Below are positions 14,853 to 21,795 of a DNA stretch of 33,177 nucleotides, in pieces (position 1 is the first letter of the stretch; the number at the start of each line of letters is the position of its first letter). Both the position numbers and the translations under genes were made by a program. Under the pieces are notes generated by a model. That model was not told the DNA's origin. It saw only the letters and a list, made by a program, of their open reading frames with translations, and did no database searches. The DNA is from an uncultured Oscillospiraceae bacterium (GTDB lineage Bacteria; Bacillota; Clostridia; Oscillospirales; Oscillospiraceae). The stretch is from the NCBI GenBank assembly GCA_944383165.1, contig CALWON010000020.1:1-33177 (forward strand), in the 5' to 3' direction.

Positions 14853-16772
14853 TTACACCTCATCTACATAGAGGATGGTACCGGTTTGCTCTAAACCATA
14901 GCCACCCAATGCCTGTACTTTCTTGCGAAATGCATCACTTTTGAGCACGGACAGGAAATGCTGTACCTGCTCCAGCTCCAGATATTCTACTGGTAAAGCA
15001 AAGTCGTATTCCTCATTTCCCACCGGAATAAAATCCAGTCCCAAAGCGTTTGCGGCAGAGAGAATACCCATACCGGCATCTGCACTGCCACCCTGAATGG
15101 CAGCAGCCACTGCCATATGGGTGGCAGCTTCTCTCTGGTAGCCCTGAATCTGGCCAGGGGAGATTTTTTCCTGTTTCAAAAGATAATCCAATAAAACACG
15201 GGTACCAGCACCACGCTGGCGGTTGATATACTGTACTCTGGTTAGGTCAGGAATACCCTGGATGTGCAAGGGATTCCCTTTTTGTACTAAAATACCCTGT
15301 ACACGGTTGACCCCTTTGATCAGTGCCATAGGGCGATGGAACAATTTTTTGAGATATGCAATATTATACACACCTGTTTCCTCATCCAGAAGATGGGTAG
15401 GGGCAATGTGCGCCTCGCCACGTTTCAGTGCCATTAAACCGCCCATACTGCCCAGATGGGTGCTAGATAGAAAATTCTGAGGGAATAGGGTGGGCATCAG
15501 GTCAGAAATGACGTCAAGGATTAAATCATGGCTGCCAATGGCAACAACAGTGTGGTCAATTTCCTGTAAATCACGATAGAGCGCTACTTGAACCGGTTCC
15601 CCAGCCTCAATGCCCTCACAGTTTTGAGGGATTACGCAGAAGCCATCTGCACGCACCAGGCTCATGGCAGCACCTGCACCGCGGGCAAGGGGAGAAGCAA
15701 CCAACTTATCCTCCACCTTTCCCACCTTCACACGCACATATTCCCGATGTTTCAGGGAGGAGACCAGACGTTTGGATAAAACGGCTTCAACTTGGTTGAC
15801 TGCACAACTTGTCTCACCGGTGAGGAGCTGTAAAACGGGAATTACAAAATTTTCAAAATTAATATAGGCAGAGACAGGGTAGCCAGGTAAACCAATAACC
15901 GGTTTGTTGTTGACAATGGCTAGAATCACTGGTTTTCCGGGTTTGATGGCAACACCATGGATGAGAACCTCACCCAATTCCCGTAAAATATGTACGGTAT
16001 AATCCTCTGTGCCTGCACTGGAACCAGCATTGACAATCACCATGTCAAAAGTTTCTACCGCTTTGGCAATGGCAGTTTTCAAAGCTTCATAGTCATCTGC
16101 AATAGGTGAAAAGCGTGTAGGAATGCCAGAGTGTTCCTGCACCATAGCCTGAAACATGCGGGAGTTGGATTCAATGATATCCCCCTCCTTTGGCTCCTGC
16201 TCCGGTTCAATGATTTCTGTCCCTGTGGGGAAAATGGCAACTGTGGGCTGTTTTAGAACAGAAATGTGAGTGATACCACCAGACAGTAAAACACCAATGT
16301 CAATGGGACGAATTTTGTGGAATGAAGGGAGCAGCATTTCTCCGGCGACAATATCCTCTCCAATGGGACGGACGTGCTGCCAGGGGGCGGCTGGTGCCAT
16401 AATAGATACAGTACCATCTTCCAATTCGGTTAAATCTTCAGCCATAATCACAGCATCATAGGGTGGCTTAATGGGGTCGCCCGTGTCCACCACCAGAAAA
16501 TCCTGTTGTGGATGTAAGATAACAGGTGCGCCCTCTCGTGCGCCTTTGGTGGTGTCACTGCATACAGCAATGCCATCCATCGCAGCGGCATTGTAGAGAG
16601 GAGAGCAATATTTTGCAAAAACGGCGTGGTGGGTGATACGGTGGAGACTGTCTGCCACTGGAATTTCTTCCACCTGTGGTTTTAGGACGGATTTGAGCGC
16701 AGAGAGATAGCGGTTTTGTGCTTCATCAACAGGGGTATTACTGAGATATAAATTTCTTTTTTTCATATTCAT
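14853..16772 (-). CDS. moeA: MoeA-type molybdopterin metal transferase fused to a periplasmic-binding-like domain
   Basis: 639 residues from the ATG at 16772, which overlaps the stop of the preceding gene as ATGA. An ATG six bases later is the alternative. Residues about 1-400 are MoeA: YNAAAMDGIAV, GDPIKPPYDAVIMAEDL, IFPTGTEII, NAGSSAGTEDYT, IKPGKPV, GLPGYPVSA. Residues about 408-639 form a PBP_like domain (VAIGSHDLILDVISDLM ... LGSMGGLMALKRGEAHIAPTHLLD ... YINRQRGAGTRVLLDYLL) found in clostridial and archaeal MoeA proteins, perhaps sensing or holding the metal oxyanion or cofactor. MoeA inserts metal into adenylylated pyranopterin. It is the second MoeA in this operon. Confidence 0.92.
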   Translation of the reverse strand: MNMKKRNLYLSNTPVDEAQNRYLSALKSVLKPQVEEIPVADSLHRITHHAVFAKYCSPLYNAAAMDGIAVCSDTTKGAREGAPVILHPQQDFLVVDTGDPIKPPYDAVIMAEDLTELEDGTVSIMAPAAPWQHVRPIGEDIVAGEMLLPSFHKIRPIDIGVLLSGGITHISVLKQPTVAIFPTGTEIIEPEQEPKEGDIIESNSRMFQAMVQEHSGIPTRFSPIADDYEALKTAIAKAVETFDMVIVNAGSSAGTEDYTVHILRELGEVLIHGVAIKPGKPVILAIVNNKPVIGLPGYPVSAYINFENFVIPVLQLLTGETSCAVNQVEAVLSKRLVSSLKHREYVRVKVGKVEDKLVASPLARGAGAAMSLVRADGFCVIPQNCEGIEAGEPVQVALYRDLQEIDHTVVAIGSHDLILDVISDLMPTLFPQNFLSSTHLGSMGGLMALKRGEAHIAPTHLLDEETGVYNIAYLKKLFHRPMALIKGVNRVQGILVQKGNPLHIQGIPDLTRVQYINRQRGAGTRVLLDYLLKQEKISPGQIQGYQREAATHMAVAAAIQGGSADAGMGILSAANALGLDFIPVGNEEYDFALPVEYLELEQVQHFLSVLKSDAFRKKVQALGGYGLEQTGTILYVDEV

Positions 16773-18007
16773 ACACCAAACAGGTGGACTTCCACCCATG
16801 CTCCTTTTTGTAAACCTTCTTGATTGCGGTCCAGCATCACATAGCCGTCTGCATCTACAAGAGTATTGATGAGACCAGATTTCCCAAATATGGGAGTGAC
16901 TTCATATTGATGTTCCTGCCCCAGTTGTAGTTTGACTGGAATCAGTGTGGTTTTTCCTGGTGCACCAGGAATATTGGTGGTGGTAAAACCCCAAAAAGAC
17001 TTGGCAGGTGGCTGATGGGTATACTCTTTCCATAACCATACCAAAAGAGATTGAAATACCATTAAGGAGGCCACCGGATGACCGGGCAGTCCCACCATAA
17101 TGGTTTTAGAACGTTCGTCAAAGGCAAGAATGGTGGGTTTTCCTGGTTTTAAACTAAGCCCATGTGTCATGACACCATGATCACACACCTCATCCATGAT
17201 TTGGCAGGTTAAATCTGCCTTTCCCTGACTGCTGCCACCCGAAGTGAGTACAAAATCAGACTCTTCTTTGGCGTGTTCCAGTTCCTGACGCAACAGCTCG
17301 GCATGGTCAGGGATGGTCTGGTGGGAAGTGACTTGGAACTGACATTGGGAAGCCAGCGCATTGAGTGCCCATGTATTCACATCCCGCACCTGTGCAGACT
17401 CCAGTGTATCCGAGGGGTGTACCAGTTCATCACCAGTGGACAAGATGGAGATGCGCCACGGGCGGTAGACAGGGACGGACCAAATTCCAGCAGCAGCCAA
17501 CACGCCCACCTGCGCTGTTTTCAGTATGGTGCCTTTGGTAAGTAGCACAGTGTTGATTTTGGCATCTTCACCCACCAACACAATGGAACTCCCTTCTGCC
17601 ACAGATTGATAGACTGCAATTTCTCCATCATGGAATTGTTCAGTATATTCCACCATGACCATAGCAGTTGCACCACTAGGAATCATGCCACCGGTGGGGA
17701 CATAGGCGCATTCACCAGAAACGATGGTTTTGGTTGGCTGTTTTCCAATGTGAATTTCTTCCACCACGGTGAGAAAGGTAGGAATACTTTCACTGGCTCC
17801 CTGTGTATCAGAGGCAATCACTGCATAACCATCTACAGTGGAGCGGCGAAAGTGTGGAATGTTGTCCTGTGCCACCACATCTGTGGCAAGCACACGATGG
17901 ACAGCCCTGTCCAACGTAACAGATTCTGTGGGACAGGGGAGAGTTTTGACACAGGAAATCAGTTTTTCCCGTGCCTCCTCCAGAGTGTCAACGGTTAACA
18001 AATTCAT
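16769..18007 (-). CDS. moeA: MoeA, molybdopterin molybdenum/tungsten transferase
   Basis: 412 residues. MoeA motifs appear in order: HFRRSTVDGYAV (about 53-64), PTGGMIPSGATAMVMVEY, SILSTGDELV, TSGGSSQGKAD, LSLKPGKPT, GLPGHPVASL. It catalyses metal insertion into the pyranopterin cofactor in the cytoplasm. Its end overlaps the next gene by 4 bases, and it starts 3 bases after the TupC gene stop. Two MoeA genes beside a tungstate transporter suggest that one or both insert tungsten, as reported for paralogous MoeA proteins in tungsten-using organisms; which does so cannot be told from the sequence. Confidence 0.93.
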   Translation of the reverse strand: MNLLTVDTLEEAREKLISCVKTLPCPTESVTLDRAVHRVLATDVVAQDNIPHFRRSTVDGYAVIASDTQGASESIPTFLTVVEEIHIGKQPTKTIVSGECAYVPTGGMIPSGATAMVMVEYTEQFHDGEIAVYQSVAEGSSIVLVGEDAKINTVLLTKGTILKTAQVGVLAAAGIWSVPVYRPWRISILSTGDELVHPSDTLESAQVRDVNTWALNALASQCQFQVTSHQTIPDHAELLRQELEHAKEESDFVLTSGGSSQGKADLTCQIMDEVCDHGVMTHGLSLKPGKPTILAFDERSKTIMVGLPGHPVASLMVFQSLLVWLWKEYTHQPPAKSFWGFTTTNIPGAPGKTTLIPVKLQLGQEHQYEVTPIFGKSGLINTLVDADGYVMLDRNQEGLQKGAWVEVHLFGV

Positions 18008-18010
18008 AGT

Positions 18011-18706
18011 TTACATCCGTCCTTTGAAAGAAACTTCTGTGTTTGAAAGGTACTGTATGACAGATGGGTGAGTAGGATGATAGAGCATTTGCTCTGGTGT
18101 GCCACTTTGTAAAAGCTGCCCACCCTCCATAAAATGGACCTGGTCACATAATTTGCTAATATGTACAAGCTGGTGGCTGATGGTCATCCATGTAATGGGG
18201 TGTTTGCTCTGTTCCTCCAACATAATGGATTCAAAGAGGTGGACACTATCAGGATCTAAGTTGGACAGTGTCTCATCTACAATCACCAGTTTGGGTTGGA
18301 AAATCAGGGCACGAATAAAGGACAGCTTTTGCTGTTCTCCACTACTGAGAGACAGGGCATATTGTGTTTGTTTGTGTTGCAGACCGGCTTTTTCCAACCA
18401 GTATTCTACCACATCTTTCTGAGGCTGAATGTGGCGAATTTTTAAGGGATAGATGAGGTTTTGGTAGACACTGGTGTGGAGAAGATAGGGTTTCTGTCCA
18501 GTCATGGTGATGTCCTGCTGAGTCAATCCCTCATAATCAATGGTCCCACTATCTGGCGACAGAATCCCAATAATGAGTTTTGCCAAAGTTGTTTTGCCAC
18601 TGCCATTGCCACCAATGATACCGTGAATTTTCCCAGTTTCAAACGTGGCAGAAGGGATATGAAGGCAGAATTCTCCTTGCTGACGTTTTAGGTCAGTAAT
18701 TTTCAT
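18011..18706 (-). CDS. tupC: Tungstate ABC transporter ATP-binding protein TupC
   Basis: 231 residues. Walker A is GGNGSGKTT at 32-40, the signature is LSSGEQQ near 121-127, Walker B is LVIVDETLSNLD near 140, and the H loop is TISHQ near 175. It energises the TupB permease. The protein lacks the extra C-terminal TOBE domain often found in ModC, which fits the compact TupC type. It starts inside the end of the tupB gene (14-base overlap). Substrate assignment rests on TupA. Confidence 0.88.
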   Translation of the reverse strand: MKITDLKRQQGEFCLHIPSATFETGKIHGIIGGNGSGKTTLAKLIIGILSPDSGTIDYEGLTQQDITMTGQKPYLLHTSVYQNLIYPLKIRHIQPQKDVVEYWLEKAGLQHKQTQYALSLSSGEQQKLSFIRALIFQPKLVIVDETLSNLDPDSVHLFESIMLEEQSKHPITWMTISHQLVHISKLCDQVHFMEGGQLLQSGTPEQMLYHPTHPSVIQYLSNTEVSFKGRM

Positions 18707-19379
18707 CTTCTGTCACCTCTTTTCTCAGTGTATCCGCTACAGTTTGTACTACAAATGCCATAAGCATCAAAATAATCCCCAAAAAGACGCCTTCATAGTA
18801 ATCTCCAGCCCCTTTGAGGGTGGAGATGGCAGTTGTCATGGTGCGGGTACTGTTTTTAATGTTGCCGCCTACCAGAAAAACAGCCCCTACTTCGCTGATG
18901 CTGCGACCATAACCAGAGACAATAGAAAAATAAATTTCATTTTTGATTTCCTGCAAAATCAGCAAGTTGGTTTGCCATGGATTTGCTCCCATAGTATGGG
19001 CAAAGGCACGGATTTTTGGAGCCTGCCGCACCAGATAAGTATACACCATGCCGCAGATAATAGGGGTGATGATTAAAACTTGCGCAAATACCATACCTTG
19101 AATGGTAAAGACCCATCCCAAAAACCCAAGAGGTCCCCTTTTGCGCAACAACATATAGCTCAAAAGACCAATGACCACAGGGGGAGCTCCCATCAAGGTG
19201 CGGTTGATGCGAATCACCAGTTTTTTTAGTGGGAACTGGCTGCGCTCTAACAGGATAGCAAGGGACACACCCAGAATAGAGGCAATCAGGGTGGAAAAGA
19301 ATGACATAATTAAGGTCACCCGGATGGAGTCTAACATACCAATGGTGCCAAAAAACTCAGAAAAAAATCCGTTATTCAA
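18693..19379 (-). CDS. tupB: Tungstate ABC transporter permease TupB
   Basis: 228 residues with about five membrane segments (first about 16-43, LIMSFFSTLIASILGVSLAILL). A permease loop of the ModB/TupB kind is at about residues 124-170 (AFAHTMGANPWQTNLLILQEIKNEIYFSIVSGYGRSISEVGAVFLVGG). The GYGRSISEVGAVFLVGGN block is characteristic of TupB. It is transcribed with tupA, but a hairpin terminator lies between tupA and tupB, so less permease than binding protein would be made. Confidence 0.9.
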   Translation of the reverse strand: MNNGFFSEFFGTIGMLDSIRVTLIMSFFSTLIASILGVSLAILLERSQFPLKKLVIRINRTLMGAPPVVIGLLSYMLLRKRGPLGFLGWVFTIQGMVFAQVLIITPIICGMVYTYLVRQAPKIRAFAHTMGANPWQTNLLILQEIKNEIYFSIVSGYGRSISEVGAVFLVGGNIKNSTRTMTTAISTLKGAGDYYEGVFLGIILMLMAFVVQTVADTLRKEVTEDENY

Positions 19380-19400
19380 AAAAAGCCCTCCTGCCGCTAT

Positions 19401-19434
19401 GAAAAATCAGCCTACCTGATACTTCAGGTAGGCT
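19401..19434 (-). terminator. Attenuator-type terminator between tupA and tupB
   Basis: An 11-bp perfect stem, AGCCTACCTGA (19409-19419) with TCAGGTAGGCT (19424-19434), followed on the minus strand by GATTTTTC. There is no new promoter before tupB, so partial readthrough is expected. Confidence 0.8.
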
Positions 19435-19456
19435 GTGCATAACATAATAGGTCTGA

Positions 19457-20371
19457 TTATTTTGCGTTGGGGAAGAACAGGGGCTCACCATACTGGTCCA
19501 CACCATACTCGCCAATCACAGTCTGAATTTCATCAGAGCAAATCCAATCAATGAATGCGTTGGCACCATCCAGATTGGTGTCAGGGTACTTTTCAGCACT
19601 GACCGCAATGACACCATACTGGTTCAGCAGGTTGGCATCGCCCTCACATACAATTGCCATGTTGGGGAAGTCTGCCTGCTTTGCAAGCCAGGTACCACGG
19701 TCTGTCAGGCAATAACCGCCCATCTCATCTGCCATAACCAGTGTGTCAGCCATACCGGCACCAGCAGAGACATAGTTGGGGTTGGCTTCATAGTCCTCCA
19801 CACCGATGGCAGACCAAACACCCAGTTCCTTGGTGTGAGTACCAGAGTTGTCACCACGGGAGACAAAGGTCAGCTCCTCGTTTTTAATCTGGGAGAACAC
19901 AGCGTTGATGTCGTTGGAGTAGGCAACAGGACCATCCTTAGGACCAACAATTACAAAGTCATTGTACATGACCTCAAAACGCTCTACACCATAGCCATCG
20001 TTCACAAATGCCTCTTCTTTTTCTTTGGCGTGGACAAGGATGACATCTACTTCACCATCCATACCCTTTTGAATGGCATCGCCTGTACCCACAGCAGTCC
20101 ACTGAAGTTCATAGCCAGTGTCCTCCTGGAAGAGAGGAGCCAGATAGTCCAGAAGCCCAGTGTCATCTGTGCTGGTGGTGGTTGCCATCATAACAATGGG
20201 ATCTTCGACCGCTGCCTGGTTGCTCTGGGTGGTGGAACTGGAGCTGACAGAGCTGGAAGTGGTGTTAGATGAAGATGTGCTGCTCTGAGAGGATGTAGTG
20301 CCAGAACTGGAACAGGATGCCAGGGAGCATACCATCAAAGCGGCAAGAGATGCAGTGAGTAGCTTTTTCAT
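19457..20371 (-). CDS. tupA: Tungstate-binding lipoprotein TupA
   Basis: 304 residues from the ATG at 20371, with AGGAGG 10 bases upstream; an earlier in-frame TTG has none. The lipobox is LASC (C20). About 30 residues of almost pure Ser/Thr/Asn/Gln linker follow. The mature fold begins with VMMATTTSTDDTGLLDYL; the TTTS motif (64-67) and the later SRGDNSGTHTKE and SAGAGMADTLVMADE are the oxyanion-binding segments of TupA. TupA binds tungstate very tightly outside the membrane and feeds TupBC. It heads an operon that continues into MoeA genes, so tungstate uptake and insertion are made together. Confidence 0.93.
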   Translation of the reverse strand: MKKLLTASLAALMVCSLASCSSSGTTSSQSSTSSSNTTSSSVSSSSTTQSNQAAVEDPIVMMATTTSTDDTGLLDYLAPLFQEDTGYELQWTAVGTGDAIQKGMDGEVDVILVHAKEKEEAFVNDGYGVERFEVMYNDFVIVGPKDGPVAYSNDINAVFSQIKNEELTFVSRGDNSGTHTKELGVWSAIGVEDYEANPNYVSAGAGMADTLVMADEMGGYCLTDRGTWLAKQADFPNMAIVCEGDANLLNQYGVIAVSAEKYPDTNLDGANAFIDWICSDEIQTVIGEYGVDQYGEPLFFPNAK

Positions 20372-20455
20372 TTTGTGTTTTCCTCCTAACAATCAATTCA
20401 ATGGGAGCGATGAAAAGGAAAAACAACAAAACAGACAGGCAATCAAATTCCAGGT

Positions 20456-20676
20456 TTTATGTATAGCCCGCATAAAGCTGTGTGTTCCTTTCCAAAAGGG
20501 AGGCGCATTCATTTCTAAATACACCCTTTGAGAGTAGAAATGCAACTTTTTCCAGTTGACCCTATCCTCGACGGAGTAAATTCCATGCATATTTTTTCAT
20601 GGTGCAGAATACCATAACAAACATATGGTTAGGAAAATACCCTCGAAACCACAAGTTTCACCATACTGGCTGAAAC
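20456..20676 (-). ncRNA. Structured leader RNA upstream of tupA, candidate riboswitch
   Basis: The tupA leader is about 300 bases. Six short hairpins follow one another on the minus strand: 20655-20676 (GTTTCA/TGAAAC), 20611-20629 (ACCATA/TATGGT, 7-base loop), 20583-20602 (CCATG/CATGG), 20543-20558 (CAACT/AGTTG), 20495-20529 (AAAGGG/CCCTTT), 20456-20476 (TTTATG/CATAAA). This density and the tungstate-cofactor operon downstream suggest a cofactor-sensing RNA such as the Moco/Tuco class or a new one. I could not match it to a remembered consensus. Confidence 0.5.
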
Positions 20677-20684
20677 TCCTGTGG
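20649..20684. repeat. Inverted repeat at the tupA transcription start
   Basis: CCACA-A-GTTTCA-CCATACTGGC-TGAAAC-TCC-TGTGG is a nested inverted repeat immediately downstream of the tupA -10 box. As DNA it could be a repressor operator; as RNA its inner part is the first leader hairpin. Confidence 0.6.
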
Positions 20685-20713
20685 ATTATACCACGGTCTA
20701 TATACAATGTCAA
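20685..20713 (-). promoter_or_regulatory. Consensus promoter of the tup-moeA operon
   Basis: On the minus strand a perfect TTGACA (20708-20713), a 17-base spacer and a perfect TATAAT (20685-20690). So strong a promoter normally needs control after or at initiation, for which the inverted repeat and leader are candidates. Confidence 0.88.
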
Positions 20714-20769
20714 TACAGATAAAAGATAGAATCTGAATTTGTGCATAGTGACATTTTTCATTTTATGGA

Positions 20770-20798
20770 TTGCAAAATGGATGAGGATGTAGTAGAAT
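20770..20798 (+). promoter_or_regulatory. Promoter of the glycyl radical enzyme operon
   Basis: TTGCAA (20770-20775), a 17-base spacer and TAGAAT (20793-20798), with the start expected near 20805. The operator-like repeats lie directly downstream of it. Confidence 0.65.
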
Positions 20799-20810
20799 AC
20801 AAACAGAAAC

Positions 20811-20838
20811 TAGAACGCAGTCTAATCTACAGTCTAAT
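20811..20838 (+). promoter_or_regulatory. Operator-like repeats before the activase gene
   Basis: AGTCTA occurs twice, 12 bp apart (20819-20824 and 20831-20836). Each copy is the right half of a site resembling the perfect palindrome at 24246: 11 of 14 bases for 20811-20824 and 12 of 14 for 20823-20836. They lie just after the predicted transcription start, where a bound repressor would block transcription. Confidence 0.55.
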
Positions 20839-20871
20839 TTCAAAAATACAGGGGGGAAGAAGGGGATACCT

Positions 20872-21789
20872 GTGGAGACACCATTGGTATTTAATATCCA
20901 GAAGTATTCCATTCACGACGGTGACGGGATACGCACCAGCATTTTCTTCAAGGGCTGCCCGCTGAAGTGTGCATGGTGTCACAATCCAGAAAGTCAGCAC
21001 TATCAGGTAGAGCTGATGTTTTATGACAGCCGCTGTACTGGGTGTGGTTCCTGCGTCAGCCACTGCAAGAAGGGAGCCATTTCCATTGAGGGAGGAAAGG
21101 CTGTTACCAACCGGGCATTATGCAATGCTTGTGGAGATTGCACAGATTGGTGCTTCCAAAGCGCCAGAGAAGTGGCAGGAAAGACCTATACAGTGGACCA
21201 ACTGGTGAAAGAAGCGGAGAAAGACCGCATGTTTTATGAGAACTCAGGTGGAGGCATTACGCTGTCTGGTGGAGAGGTCATGGTACAAGACATGGACTAC
21301 ATCGAGGCTGTGTGCAAGAAGCTGTATGATAAGGGCTACAGTGTGGACATTGACACCTGTGGTTATGCCCCATATGAAAATTTCAAACGCATTCTTCCCT
21401 ATGTGGACACATTCCTCTATGACATAAAGGCAATGCAAGATGAGGTACATCAAAAATTCATCGGAACCAGTAATCAGCTGATTTTAGAGAACCTCATTAA
21501 GCTCAATGAGGATGGAGCCAAAATCAACATCCGCATTCCTGTGATTACAGGAGTCAATGCCACAGAGGAATTCATGATAGATGTGATTTCTTTCTTAAAG
21601 GAACACAATATCAGTGTCAAGCAAGTCAATTTGCTCCCATATCATAATACAGGGATGCACAAGTACAAGAAGCTGGATCGAGGCTACGATGAAGAGGCAC
21701 TGCTGGGAGTTCCTTCCGCAGAGCAGATGGAGCAGTTTAAGGCACTTTTTGTGGAACATGGTTATCAAAATACAAAAATAGGAGGGTAA
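20872..21789 (+). CDS. Glycyl radical enzyme activating enzyme (radical SAM)
   Basis: 305 residues from a GTG start with AAGGGG 6 bases upstream. The radical SAM cluster is C29-x3-C33-x2-C36 in FKGCPLKCAWCHNPE. An inserted domain carries two further 4Fe-4S sites (C55, C58, C61, C65 and C84, C87, C90, C94), usual for activases of non-PFL glycyl radical enzymes. GGGITLSGGEVMVQ and DIDTCGY are the SAM- and substrate-side motifs. It installs the glycyl radical on the protein encoded next, 6 bases downstream. It is the first gene of the plus-strand cluster, behind operator-like repeats. By position it would be the HypE-type partner of the HypD-like enzyme. Confidence 0.93.
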   Translation: METPLVFNIQKYSIHDGDGIRTSIFFKGCPLKCAWCHNPESQHYQVELMFYDSRCTGCGSCVSHCKKGAISIEGGKAVTNRALCNACGDCTDWCFQSAREVAGKTYTVDQLVKEAEKDRMFYENSGGGITLSGGEVMVQDMDYIEAVCKKLYDKGYSVDIDTCGYAPYENFKRILPYVDTFLYDIKAMQDEVHQKFIGTSNQLILENLIKLNEDGAKINIRIPVITGVNATEEFMIDVISFLKEHNISVKQVNLLPYHNTGMHKYKKLDRGYDEEALLGVPSAEQMEQFKALFVEHGYQNTKIGG

Positions 21790-21795
21790 ATTGTT

